Below are positions 25,940-35,433 of a stretch of DNA of 55,027 nucleotides, one piece after another (the stretch's first letter is position 1; every line of letters starts with the position of its first letter). Source of the stretch: Lachnospiraceae bacterium. Lineage in GTDB: Bacteria > Bacillota > Clostridia > Lachnospirales > Lachnospiraceae. Both the position numbers and the translations under genes were made by a program. The notes under the pieces are model-generated. The model was given only the letters and a program-made list of their open reading frames with translations. It made no database searches and was not told the origin of the DNA. Location of the stretch: NCBI GenBank assembly GCA_015057435.1, contig SVEJ01000019.1, positions 1 through 55,027 on the forward strand, in the 5' to 3' direction.

Positions 25940-25988
25940 TCATAAAATGAGGCATGCAAGCGACAATCTGCCACTTACATACCTCTCA
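25940..25988 (-). terminator. Terminator of the Ig-protein operon
   Basis: Minus strand: GAGGTATGTAAG pairs with CTTGCATGCCTC across a 13-base loop, followed by ATTTTATG. Same family as the terminator at 18545-18594. Confidence 0.65.
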
Positions 25989-26010
25989 TCTTAATGAATC
26001 AATATTGGCA

Positions 26011-29000
26011 CTATGCTCTCTTCTTGCGTCTCACAACAAGGAATACAATAATACCCGTAACTCCTGCGATTCCCGCAAGGATTGCAAGCCAGTATGTATA
26101 CAGCATCTGCACAACAATATTCTGGGTTACAATCAGGTTGAAATCTTCGAATATCTTATCATATGTTCCATCCGCATCTTCACCTAGCACATTACCCGCC
26201 ATATCCGTTGCTTGAAGCTGGATAGTCTGGGTAGTAAATGATTCCTCTACCTTGACAGGAATCAATCCGTCATCTAGCTTTGCAATCTGCTCTGCGTCAT
26301 ATGTTGCATACGCGTCGCCGTTTAAGAATACGGTTACATCCTTTAATGCCATATTGTCCTGAACGTCTAACATAACGGTTCTTGATTCTTCTTCATAGAT
26401 ACCACCATTTTCTGTTCCTGTTACAACAGCACTTGGTGCCGTCTGGTCCACAGCAAATTGAATATCCAGATTGCTGTTGCTATGCTTGTTGCTGGCATTA
26501 CTTGTATGGTTGCCGGCCTTATCTTTTGAATCAATCTGAACGCTGTAACGACCTTCATTTGCAAAGTTATCGGCTTCAATCGTATACTGATATTGATACC
26601 AGTCTTTTCCCGAACTAAGCTTTCTTGTCTTGAAATACGTTCCCTGACTCTTTTCTTCGTTTGTACAGTCTGCCTGTTCTTTTACCTCTACTGTTTCCGC
26701 ATCAATTCCGCCGGATGTATAAGAAATGTTGCGTTCCACAACCTCATCCACATTGGTTTCAATGATAACGACATCTCGTCCTTCCTGGATATATGAGCAA
26801 ACACCATTGGTAAGCCATTCGCCAGTCTCGTCAGCAAGCGTATAGACGGAACCGTAACGGTTAATTGAAAACTGTACGCTTTCCTCCTTTTCGTTACCTG
26901 CTTTGTCTTCCATCTTAGCTGTCAATGTATAGATATCATCCATTGCTTCTTCTTTCGGGAAAGTTAGCGAGAATTCCTCTCCGTTTGCAATCGCCTTTGT
27001 TGCAAGGCCTAATTTTTCAAGATTGATATCGCCTGAGTTAGCACTTTTTACAGAAATCGTAACTTTATTCTTGTCATAATTCTCATCTGTACAGGTTATC
27101 ACTGGTTTTACATCACCTTTGTTTGCCGATTTGTCCTTGACATTTGCAATCTCAATGACAGGTTCCTTCAAATCCACATGGAATGTACTACCTTCATGGG
27201 ATGTTGCATCATTGCCTGCTTCGTCAGTAAATGCCACATCAAGACTATACGTTCCGTCCTGATTAAATGCTACACTTGCAGTATGCTTGTCGCCATCACT
27301 ATGGAAGTTAGATGCTCCAACAGATGTGCCATCCGGTTGTGTTATATTGATGTCAGCCTTGCTTGCATCAAAGTTATGCTCTGTAATTGTAATCGTTGCT
27401 GTTACAGCATCCTTGTAGTATCCGTCTTCCTCTACCGTTCCGCCACTATAACTTACATCAATTGTTGGTGGTGTTGTGTCAAGTGTGAATTCTTCTTTCC
27501 ACTGCTTCGTTGCCTTGTTACCGGCTTTATCGGTACAGGTAACGAAAAATTCATAGTCATCATCCTCTGCAAAAGTAAATGTACTTTTGTATTTTCTTTC
27601 ATCTGACTTATCTTCATCTTTTTCTGGTTTTAATTGCGGAATTTTTACCACTCTTCCGTCTTTTCCACGTGCATACATCGTTACATCATTTTTTACATCC
27701 AGATTGCGTTCCTTAATTGTTATTGTTGCCGTTCTTTCCCGATTATAATACTTTCCATTAATAATGTTATTATTGTCGTATGTTACATCAATCGTCGGTG
27801 GCTTATCATCAATCTGAAGCTTAATGGATTCTTTTACCTCATTACCCGCCATGTCTGTTACTTCAATCATGATTTTGACATCATTGTTATTATTGTCAGC
27901 AGCTTTTACCGGTATCTTAAACTCTCTATCATTTGTTCCTATTGTTTCACTCTTATTCTCATATATCGTTTCTTCCTTTGTTGTCTTATTATCAGAAAGA
28001 ATCTTATAAGAAATTTTTTGCAAACCGGAGATGCTGCCATCTACCACATTGGAAATCTCTTCTACTTTTACCTTGTATGTAACATCACTATTGTAGAAAC
28101 CTTTTTCATTAGACTCTTTGTCCACTGTGTATGTCACAACCGGTGCTTTTGTATCAGTCAACAATCCGTCTGTACTTATATAGGTTGTATTCCCTGCCTT
28201 ATCAACAATCTTACCATATACAACTTCCCGTTTGTCAGCAGGAATTGTCACCTTGCCTTTATATTCTTCCCACTTAATTTCGTCATTTTCTGTAAAATCC
28301 TTTTCCTTCAGTGGTTCGTCGATTTCTTCTGCTATGTAGTAATAGCATGCAACAGGCGATACGCTATCCTCACCTTCTAATTCAAATGTAGCTGTTTTCT
28401 TGTTGAAAAGCTTATATGTGATTGCATTCATTAACGATGTCCACATATTCTCTTTTCCAAAACCATTCACTGCTATTGTTCCTGTTGGCTTTTCATTATC
28501 AACTGTCAAGTAGTATGTTGCTGTATTTGAGTGATTTCCTGAAAAATCCTTAGCGTCAACGCGTACCGAATAGTTTGCATTTTCATTAAATACTAATCTA
28601 TATGTCTTTCTTACAGGAGCTTCATCTTCCCCTTCTTCTTTCGGAATATTCGGATTTGTTTTCAAAAGGTAATATTCTTCTTGTGATGGAAGTTGTTTGC
28701 CGTCCTTATCTGTTACTGTTACAATAAATTCGGCCTCACATGTATGCTTATCTTTCAAAACAATGTCCATTGTAGCCCATTCGTTCGGAAGATACTTTCT
28801 ATCCTTTTTCTCAGTCGGACAATCGAATTTTACATTATTACTATCATAAAATGCTGTTGTTATTGTTGGTGCTGTTGTGTCGATTACCAAACCGTTACTG
28901 ATGTAATACTGTACATTCCCAACCTCGTTCGTAATTTTCATAAAAAGTGCATAATTACCTTCTTTAGAAGGTGCCGGAACACAGTAAGTTGGCTTATCAT

Positions 29001-31443
29001 CATCTTCCTCTTCTTCTACCAACGTTGCTTTACTTAGTGTTGTAATCCCCCATTTCTCCCATGGCGTCTCTTCATACTCTTCACTGTATTTTTCAATGTC
29101 TACATAATTTTCAATGCTTCGTTCGTTCACATTTTCCAGGTCAACATATCCATACTCAACCGTACTTCCTTTTGCGTCTATATCCAAAGAAAAAACAATA
29201 TCGGCAGATCCTGTACATATATATTTTTCAGCTGTAATATCCCTTTGTGCAGTAGTTTCCAACGCATCTTCTACAAAATCCACATTTGTTTCTCTATCAT
29301 CGTAGAACAAGTTTATTACCTGATAGATTCTGCCGTTGGTATCCTCTATTGTATTAGATAATTGTGGCCACTGATTCCCATTCAGACTAGATTCCTTTAC
29401 AATACGAACAACCGCTGCTACTGCAGGGTAATTTCCGTCTGTATCAGAGAAAATGATATCATAATAAGCAACCGCCCCTCCATTCTCAAACTTCACTTTT
29501 ATATCTTTACTTACTGGATTGGTTTCACTTTTTATATCAATTATATCTCGATCTGTCACCTTCTCACTACTCTGTTTGCGGAAATATATATCCGGATAGG
29601 ATTCTTTATAAATATTACCTTTATGCTGTGCCACTATACTATTTCCACCAACGCGACAATTATCATTAACACAATCACTTTTAAGAGCAAGTTCTTTTTC
29701 TGTATAAAACATTTGAATAACATCTTGTATTCTAATTATATTAATTTTCTCTGAAATAGTTTTAAATGCATAATTATCATTTTCAAAAAGCAACCTATAA
29801 TTCTCTAAATCACACATGTAGTATTGGGGATTTGTTTCTTTACTGAGTCCTTGAATTTGAGCTCTTTTCACCGTATTTTCTGAATCTAGTTGTACCGTTA
29901 CAATTTTGGTGCTCAAGTTTGTCTCTTCTATTATTTGTCGATACAATGTTTTATCAGCTAACACTTCATTGTAAACCACTTGCTCATCTGTAGATTTCCC
30001 TTCATCCTTCATCACGTAAAAGACATTATAGACTGTCTCATCCCATCGAATGTCATTCGTACGATAGGAAATCATGAAAGAATCATCTATTGGTCTAATT
30101 AATAAATCAGGTTTCAAAATCTCAAAGTTAACTTTAATTGTCTTATCCTTTAAACTAGTAGTCTCAAAATAAAGATTTTCACTTTCTCCCTTTTTCACCT
30201 TAGCATTTGTTATTTTTATTGTACGTGTTCGTTCACCAACACTAAAATCATCATTCTGAATATCACCTTCTAAAATCAATTGATATCCATCATATTTACT
30301 TTTAGTCACGTCACTATTATTATGGCCTTTTAACATAATGTCAGAGGAATTCAAATCACACGCCAATTCGATTTTTGACTGTCCTGTATAATATATTTTG
30401 TTAGTAATTGTCAAATTATCTTTTTCCTCTTCATTATCTGAAAATTCCACTTTGGAATATGCTTCTGTAGTAATTATGTTGCTCTTCATTCCTGCACATT
30501 CAAAGTAAAAGGAATACTTACCATTTTTAGTAAGCTCCACCTCATGTTTTCCTGTATTAGGTATGACTATCTCAGAACCATCATTAAACTTGTATTTTCC
30601 AATCCATATATTATAGTTAACCTCTGTATGATTTTCGCTTATCAATAAAATTTTATCTCCTAGATAAGACTTCTCGGTTATCGAATTCACTTTAGGTACA
30701 ATAATAGTGTCCGCTGTCACATTTATCTTTTGTTCCGTATCTGTTAATTTGATCTCTGGCTTATCCTCCGACAAGGTAAAACCCTTAATCGAAGTAACCT
30801 TGTATGTCGAACCCATAGTAACATTCGACCAATTGGTGTTTTCTAATGTAACATCCCCTTGTGGAACCTTACATGACGCATCTCCTACCGTTACGTTGAA
30901 AATATATTCTGTAAACCCGTTAATCACCATCTCCATTGACGATTGTTCTTTCCCATCATAGAAAAACTTAATGGTATTCTTTCCGTCCTCTAATTTAAAT
31001 GAAGTCCCATCCTTCAATAATCTAGGTATTATTTCCCCTTGTGGATTATTATCCTTTCTAATAGGTTTCTCTACATCATTTTTATCAAATATCTTCACTT
31101 GCCACTTTTCGTCGCTACAATCATCCGAACTAATTGTAACTGCTTTGTCTTTTTTCCAAGTCAATTCGCCCGAAACAGCAGCACCATTAATTTTTACAGT
31201 TGGTATTGTTATTTCTGGGGTCGGAGCCTCGGTTGTAACCTCCTGTGTAGTTGCCTGCTGTGTTGTCGCTTGTTGTGTTGTTGCCTCCTCCTTTTGTGGC
31301 TCCTCTACTTCAACAGGTTCTTCTGTTATAGTCTCTTCTGTTGGTTCTGCCTTTACATAGGGAATAGCCGACCATCCTGTATTTGAAAACATCAATGTCA
31401 ACATCATCACAAATGCAACAATTCTTTTCCATCTGTTCTTCAT
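26011..31443 (-). CDS. Giant surface protein with bacterial Ig-like domains, single C-terminal TM
   Basis: 1810 residues. Signal peptide (1-32), a Glu/Thr-rich stalk with TTQQA repeats, then many Ig-like domains marked by DTTAPTI / DTTPPTIDVSYSGG and TDKAGN motifs. A hydrophobic segment (WLAILAGIAGVTGIIVFLVV) and RRKKRA end the protein. No LPXTG motif was seen. Roughly the last 900 residues are closely related to the end of the 2119-residue protein encoded in the T7SS core operon at 47727-54086. Function unknown: a membrane-anchored extracellular protein of adhesin or envelope type. Same operon as the two BspA-like genes upstream; 7 bases separate it from 31451. Confidence 0.8.
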   Translation of the reverse strand: MKNRWKRIVAFVMMLTLMFSNTGWSAIPYVKAEPTEETITEEPVEVEEPQKEEATTQQATTQQATTQEVTTEAPTPEITIPTVKINGAAVSGELTWKKDKAVTISSDDCSDEKWQVKIFDKNDVEKPIRKDNNPQGEIIPRLLKDGTSFKLEDGKNTIKFFYDGKEQSSMEMVINGFTEYIFNVTVGDASCKVPQGDVTLENTNWSNVTMGSTYKVTSIKGFTLSEDKPEIKLTDTEQKINVTADTIIVPKVNSITEKSYLGDKILLISENHTEVNYNIWIGKYKFNDGSEIVIPNTGKHEVELTKNGKYSFYFECAGMKSNIITTEAYSKVEFSDNEEEKDNLTITNKIYYTGQSKIELACDLNSSDIMLKGHNNSDVTKSKYDGYQLILEGDIQNDDFSVGERTRTIKITNAKVKKGESENLYFETTSLKDKTIKVNFEILKPDLLIRPIDDSFMISYRTNDIRWDETVYNVFYVMKDEGKSTDEQVVYNEVLADKTLYRQIIEETNLSTKIVTVQLDSENTVKRAQIQGLSKETNPQYYMCDLENYRLLFENDNYAFKTISEKINIIRIQDVIQMFYTEKELALKSDCVNDNCRVGGNSIVAQHKGNIYKESYPDIYFRKQSSEKVTDRDIIDIKSETNPVSKDIKVKFENGGAVAYYDIIFSDTDGNYPAVAAVVRIVKESSLNGNQWPQLSNTIEDTNGRIYQVINLFYDDRETNVDFVEDALETTAQRDITAEKYICTGSADIVFSLDIDAKGSTVEYGYVDLENVNERSIENYVDIEKYSEEYEETPWEKWGITTLSKATLVEEEEDDDKPTYCVPAPSKEGNYALFMKITNEVGNVQYYISNGLVIDTTAPTITTAFYDSNNVKFDCPTEKKDRKYLPNEWATMDIVLKDKHTCEAEFIVTVTDKDGKQLPSQEEYYLLKTNPNIPKEEGEDEAPVRKTYRLVFNENANYSVRVDAKDFSGNHSNTATYYLTVDNEKPTGTIAVNGFGKENMWTSLMNAITYKLFNKKTATFELEGEDSVSPVACYYYIAEEIDEPLKEKDFTENDEIKWEEYKGKVTIPADKREVVYGKIVDKAGNTTYISTDGLLTDTKAPVVTYTVDKESNEKGFYNSDVTYKVKVEEISNVVDGSISGLQKISYKILSDNKTTKEETIYENKSETIGTNDREFKIPVKAADNNNNDVKIMIEVTDMAGNEVKESIKLQIDDKPPTIDVTYDNNNIINGKYYNRERTATITIKERNLDVKNDVTMYARGKDGRVVKIPQLKPEKDEDKSDERKYKSTFTFAEDDDYEFFVTCTDKAGNKATKQWKEEFTLDTTPPTIDVSYSGGTVEEDGYYKDAVTATITITEHNFDASKADINITQPDGTSVGASNFHSDGDKHTASVAFNQDGTYSLDVAFTDEAGNDATSHEGSTFHVDLKEPVIEIANVKDKSANKGDVKPVITCTDENYDKNKVTISVKSANSGDINLEKLGLATKAIANGEEFSLTFPKEEAMDDIYTLTAKMEDKAGNEKEESVQFSINRYGSVYTLADETGEWLTNGVCSYIQEGRDVVIIETNVDEVVERNISYTSGGIDAETVEVKEQADCTNEEKSQGTYFKTRKLSSGKDWYQYQYTIEADNFANEGRYSVQIDSKDKAGNHTSNASNKHSNSNLDIQFAVDQTAPSAVVTGTENGGIYEEESRTVMLDVQDNMALKDVTVFLNGDAYATYDAEQIAKLDDGLIPVKVEESFTTQTIQLQATDMAGNVLGEDADGTYDKIFEDFNLIVTQNIVVQMLYTYWLAILAGIAGVTGIIVFLVVRRKKRA

Positions 31444-31445
31444 CT

Positions 31446-32232
31446 AAATCCTATCCTTTCTTAATCTTCATTGTTTTCTTGTAACCGATTTTCTTTTGAC
31501 TAAATACTTTTTTATATGTCGTGTATTTTTTCCCTTTTAATGATTTTGGCAGTTTAAATGTTGCCCGTTTGTCTATTCCCTTGAATGCATTCTTTCCAAT
31601 CGTATTCTTCGTAAGGTTCTTTGTCTTAACTGTGATTGTCTTTAACTTCTTACAACCGGCAAATGTCTGTTTCCCAATGCTTGTCACATGTTTTCCAATG
31701 GTTACTTTTGTCAGCTTTTTGCAATCTTTAAAAGCCTTTGCTTCAATAGACACTACCTTGTAGGTAATTCCCTTATACTTCACTGTATCAGGTATTGTAA
31801 CTGACTTTAGACTTTTCTTTTTACCCGATTTCAATTTATAAGATACTGTATTGGTGTCCTTTGATAAAATCTTATAAGATGCTTTTCCTGCATTGAATGC
31901 TGTAATCTTCTTCGCAGTTTCCATCTCTTGTGGTGTAACCACATCTGTCTTCCCACCAGAAGTTGTACTATTCGGATCTTTCCAGCCTGCATACAAAGTG
32001 GTGTCCTTACTTAACTTTGTTACAAAATCATATGGCTTCGTACATTCCTTGTCTGTGTACCAACCAACAAACGTATATCCACTCTTTAATGGTGTTGCAG
32101 GTTCTTTTGCCGCACTGCTTGTTAACATTACTTGTGGTTCAATCTGCTCATCTGTTCCTGTGTAAAAACTAACCTTGAAACAGTCGGATAAATCGTAAGA
32201 TACAGTAGTTGCAGGGCAGATACCCATGCTAA
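31446..32232. repeat. Copy 1 of ~790-bp near-identical repeat (3' part of BspA-like gene)
   Basis: Nearly identical to 33312-34098, offset 1866 bp, covering the InlB-B-like repeat and C-terminal LRR region. Beyond it the genes remain related but diverge. Confidence 0.85.
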
Positions 32233-33235
32233 CAGTTGCGTTCATTTGAACATTCGCATACATCGCATAAAGCTTTGATTGCCCAGGTGTACGAATCCAA
32301 TATCCAATCGTATAGTCTCTCCAACTCTTAGGACGTGCTTCTACCGCATATGCATAATCTGTAGACAAAACATCTAATTGTATACAATGCTCATCTTTGC
32401 AAAATCCATATGCCTTATTATGCAAATCTGTATAATTCAAAATGAATACCTTGTCATCTGTATCCGTCCCACCATGCACTTCATACTCTTCATTCATATC
32501 TTGCTTTAAATGTGTTATTTCTACTATCCTTTTCTCATTATCTGAAAATGCATAATAATAAAAACCTGGTCCTGTGCGATACGCCTTTGCGTGATAATTT
32601 TTATTATTTTCTTCATTATGCCACGGAACCCCGTCATAATTTAACCATTTTCGCAAATCACAGGTCTCCCAAAATCCTGACATCTGGCTATTTTCGCACG
32701 CAAAAGGCTGACAATCTATCGACTGAACCGATTGCAACAAAAGCTTATTTCCATCATTATTAAGTATTTTCCATTGAATTGGCTCATAGATAAAATATCT
32801 GTACTTATCCACACACTCAGAGTGCCAGTCTTCTTCATGATATTTTTTTGCCACATCTTGAAGAAGCAACCTTGTCTGGTCATAAGTGATTCTACGATAT
32901 TTTCTTCCTTTCACTACCGCATCACCATTCGCATCATATGTTGCATTTCGAATCTCTGCTGTAAGCTCTGCACCTTTGATTTCTCTTTGCGGATATGTGC
33001 CAAAGTACACATAGTTATAATCTGTCTGGTGATATTTCTGTCGTTCCTCGTCAGTTGGGTTAATATCAGCCCGCACTGCATGACTCTCTACATCCATGAC
33101 CGGCCCAGCGAGATCATCTGCGGTCACCGCAGCCTCTACCGGCTTCGCCAACCCTAACGTCAACAATATACCCATTGTTGCAAGAATTCCGCACTTCACT
33201 CTTTTATGAATTCTATTACTTTTAATTATAAGCAT
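31451..33235 (-). CDS. Surface protein: DUF6273-like, InlB-B repeat and BspA-like LRR
   Basis: 594 residues. A signal peptide (GILATMGILLTLGLAKPVEA) is followed by a DUF6273-like domain (VYFGTYPQREIKGA ... CDLRKWLN). An InlB B-repeat/Flg_new module (FVGWYTDKECTK ... LYAGWKD) comes near residues 350-420, then a BspA-type leucine-rich region (FKDCKKLTKVTIGKHVTSIG) and a Lys-rich tail. Such proteins are secreted surface adhesins. Paralogue of the gene upstream. Neither shows the T7SS export module, so export is likely by Sec. Confidence 0.85.
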   Translation of the reverse strand: MLIIKSNRIHKRVKCGILATMGILLTLGLAKPVEAAVTADDLAGPVMDVESHAVRADINPTDEERQKYHQTDYNYVYFGTYPQREIKGAELTAEIRNATYDANGDAVVKGRKYRRITYDQTRLLLQDVAKKYHEEDWHSECVDKYRYFIYEPIQWKILNNDGNKLLLQSVQSIDCQPFACENSQMSGFWETCDLRKWLNYDGVPWHNEENNKNYHAKAYRTGPGFYYYAFSDNEKRIVEITHLKQDMNEEYEVHGGTDTDDKVFILNYTDLHNKAYGFCKDEHCIQLDVLSTDYAYAVEARPKSWRDYTIGYWIRTPGQSKLYAMYANVQMNATVSMGICPATTVSYDLSDCFKVSFYTGTDEQIEPQVMLTSSAAKEPATPLKSGYTFVGWYTDKECTKPYDFVTKLSKDTTLYAGWKDPNSTTSGGKTDVVTPQEMETAKKITAFNAGKASYKILSKDTNTVSYKLKSGKKKSLKSVTIPDTVKYKGITYKVVSIEAKAFKDCKKLTKVTIGKHVTSIGKQTFAGCKKLKTITVKTKNLTKNTIGKNAFKGIDKRATFKLPKSLKGKKYTTYKKVFSQKKIGYKKTMKIKKG

Positions 33236-33311
33236 TCTTTCTGTTCCCTTCCTTTTTCAATGCTTGTATGACATCTCATCGTGCATAAGCATACTACATT
33301 TTATATCGGAT

Positions 33312-34098
33312 AAATCCTATCCTTTCTTAATCTTCATTGTTTTCTTGTAACCGATTTTCTTTTGACTAAATACTTTTTTATATGTCGTGTATTTTTTCCC
33401 TTTTAATGATTTTGGCAGTTTAAATGTTGCCCGTTTATCTATACCCTTGAAAGCATTCTTTCCAATTGTATTCTTCGTAAGCTTCTTTGTCTTAACTGTG
33501 ATTGTCTTTAACTTCTTACAACCGGCAAAGGCCTGTTTTCCAATACTTGTTACATACTTTCCAATCGTTACTTTTGTCAGTTTTTTGCAATCCTTGAATG
33601 CTTTTGCTTCAATAGACACTACCTTGTAGGTAATTCCCTTATACTTCACTGTATCAGGTATTGTAACTGACTTTAGACTTTTCTTTTTACCCGATTTCAA
33701 TTTATAAGATACTGTATTGGTGTCCTTTGATAAAATCTTATAAGATGCTTTTCCTGCATTGAATGTAGTAATCTTTTCTGCTGTTTCCATCTCCTGTGGC
33801 GTTACCACATCTGTCTTCCCACCAGAAGTTGTACTATTCGGATCTTTCCATCCTGCATACAAAGTGGTATCCTTACTTAACTTTGTTACAAAATCATATG
33901 ACTTCGTACATTCCTTGTCTGTGTACCAACCAACAAAAGTATATCCACTCTTTAATGGTGTTGCCGGTTCTTTTGCTGCACTGCTCGTTAGCATCACCTG
34001 CGGTTCAATCTGCTCATTCGTTCCTGTATAAAAACTAACCTTGAAACAGTCTGATAAATCGTAGGATACGGTAGTTGCCGGACAGATACCCATGCTAG
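33312..34098. repeat. Copy 2 of ~790-bp near-identical repeat
   Basis: Second copy of 31446-32232 in direct orientation. Recombination could delete or fuse the two genes. Confidence 0.85.
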
Positions 34099-35113
34099 TT
34101 GTTGCATCCATCATGGCCTCAACCTGTATATTTCCATACATGGGACGCCCTACTGTTTTCCCCGGTGTTCTAACCCAACATTTTGCAGCGTTTTTCTTTT
34201 TATCACTTGTGTCTCCCTCAAGAGCGAATGCATAGTCTGAATAAAATACTCCTCGTTGTATACAAGTAATATTCTTGCAATATCCATAGTCTATATTATT
34301 CAACTCATTATAGCTTAAAACAAAAACTTTATCTTCCGTATCATTCCCTCCATGTACACCATATCCGATACACTTATCTTGTACAAGATTCCTTGTTTTG
34401 ATTTTTTTCTGCTCTTCTGGCGAAAACGCATAACAATAAAACCCTGCACCCGCCCCATATGCCTTCGCATGACATTTTTTATATATGTCATCTTCATGAA
34501 ATTCTTCTCCATTATAATTCAACCATTTACGAAGATCACATGTTTCCCAAAATCCCAACATCTGACTTTGCTCACAAGCAAAAGGTTGACAATCTATTGC
34601 ACAAGATGCTTGCAATATAAGCGTATTTCCCTTACTCTCAAGTATTCTCCACAGAATTGGTTCATAAATAAAATATCGATAATTGTTAACACATTCTGAA
34701 TGCCATTTTTTGTTATAAAATTCCTCTAATCCGTTTGGCACCACAAGACGTACCTGATCATAACTAATTCTACGATACTTTCTACCCTTCACTACCGCAT
34801 CACCATTCGCATCATATGTTGCATTTCGAATCTCTGCTGTAAGCTCTGCCCCTTTGATTTCTCTTTGCGGATATGTGCCAAAATACACATAGTTGTAATC
34901 TGTCTGGTGATACATTTGCCGATCTTCATCCGTTGGATTCGATATCACTTTCTCAGTATGAGTTTCTTTTTTTTGAACTGGCCCCGCCAAATCATCTGCA
35001 GTCACAGCAGCCTCTACCGGCTTCGTTAACCCTAACGTCAACAATATACCCATTGTTGCAAGAATTCCACACTTCACTCTTTTTCGAAATCTATTTCCTG
35101 TAATTATATGCAT
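33317..35113 (-). CDS. Surface protein: DUF6273-like, InlB-B repeat and BspA-like LRR (paralogue)
   Basis: About 598 residues from the ATG at 35113 (AAAGGAAAGG upstream); an ATG at 35164 is less well supported. Same signal peptide and domain order as 31451-33235. The N-terminal DUF6273-like region has diverged (EEFYNKKWHSECVN), whereas the C-terminal half is nearly identical, which points to recent duplication or gene conversion. First gene of the surface operon, behind the promoter at 35239-35267. Confidence 0.85.
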   Translation of the reverse strand: MHIITGNRFRKRVKCGILATMGILLTLGLTKPVEAAVTADDLAGPVQKKETHTEKVISNPTDEDRQMYHQTDYNYVYFGTYPQREIKGAELTAEIRNATYDANGDAVVKGRKYRRISYDQVRLVVPNGLEEFYNKKWHSECVNNYRYFIYEPILWRILESKGNTLILQASCAIDCQPFACEQSQMLGFWETCDLRKWLNYNGEEFHEDDIYKKCHAKAYGAGAGFYCYAFSPEEQKKIKTRNLVQDKCIGYGVHGGNDTEDKVFVLSYNELNNIDYGYCKNITCIQRGVFYSDYAFALEGDTSDKKKNAAKCWVRTPGKTVGRPMYGNIQVEAMMDATTSMGICPATTVSYDLSDCFKVSFYTGTNEQIEPQVMLTSSAAKEPATPLKSGYTFVGWYTDKECTKSYDFVTKLSKDTTLYAGWKDPNSTTSGGKTDVVTPQEMETAEKITTFNAGKASYKILSKDTNTVSYKLKSGKKKSLKSVTIPDTVKYKGITYKVVSIEAKAFKDCKKLTKVTIGKYVTSIGKQAFAGCKKLKTITVKTKKLTKNTIGKNAFKGIDKRATFKLPKSLKGKKYTTYKKVFSQKKIGYKKTMKIKKG

Positions 35114-35238
35114 TCTTTCTTTTCCTTTCCTTTTTCCAATGCTTATATGTCGTGTATTTCTCATTTTTCATGGGGTACTGCTATTTGCATATTTCAGTCT
35201 ATGCTCTCATTTGTTTACATAACTCCCCACACTGCCAC

Positions 35239-35267
35239 ATTATACTACTTATTCCATGTTTTTCCAA
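35239..35267 (-). promoter_or_regulatory. Sigma-A-type promoter of the surface-protein operon
   Basis: TTGGAA (35262-35267), 17 bp, TATAAT (35239-35244). No LytTR-type direct repeats are present here, so this operon seems to be outside the T7SS regulon. The leader to the ATG at 35113 is about 120 bases. Confidence 0.65.
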
Positions 35268-35306
35268 CTATTTTTTTCAAAACGCGGTTCTCATTTACAA
35301 CAAAGA

Positions 35307-35380
35307 AGTGAATCCGTTCCAGCTTCCACGACATACATCTAAACTAACAATCCATGTGCTATTACAGATTCACTTCCTAT
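35307..35380 (-). terminator. 68-bp palindromic-ended element, terminator of 35434-36678, copy 1
   Basis: AGTGAATC (35307-35314) and GATTCACT (35367-35374) frame a 68-bp element. The last ~30 bp match the second copy exactly; the interior differs. It may act as a terminator, followed by a modest T-run on the minus strand. Confidence 0.5.
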
Positions 35381-35433
35381 TCTCCATTTTTCTTTATTTC
35401 AATAACAAGATATATTTCTAAAATAATCTGTTT

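Noticed and set aside
26011-26100. LPXTG sortase signal at the end of the giant Ig proteins
   Set aside because: Both end in a hydrophobic segment and basic tail, but no LPXTG-like motif precedes it.
27634-28380. Long plus-strand frame (248 codons) over the giant Ig gene
   Set aside because: Antisense to the Ig-domain repeats; Cys/Ile-rich sequence without a ribosome binding site or family pattern.
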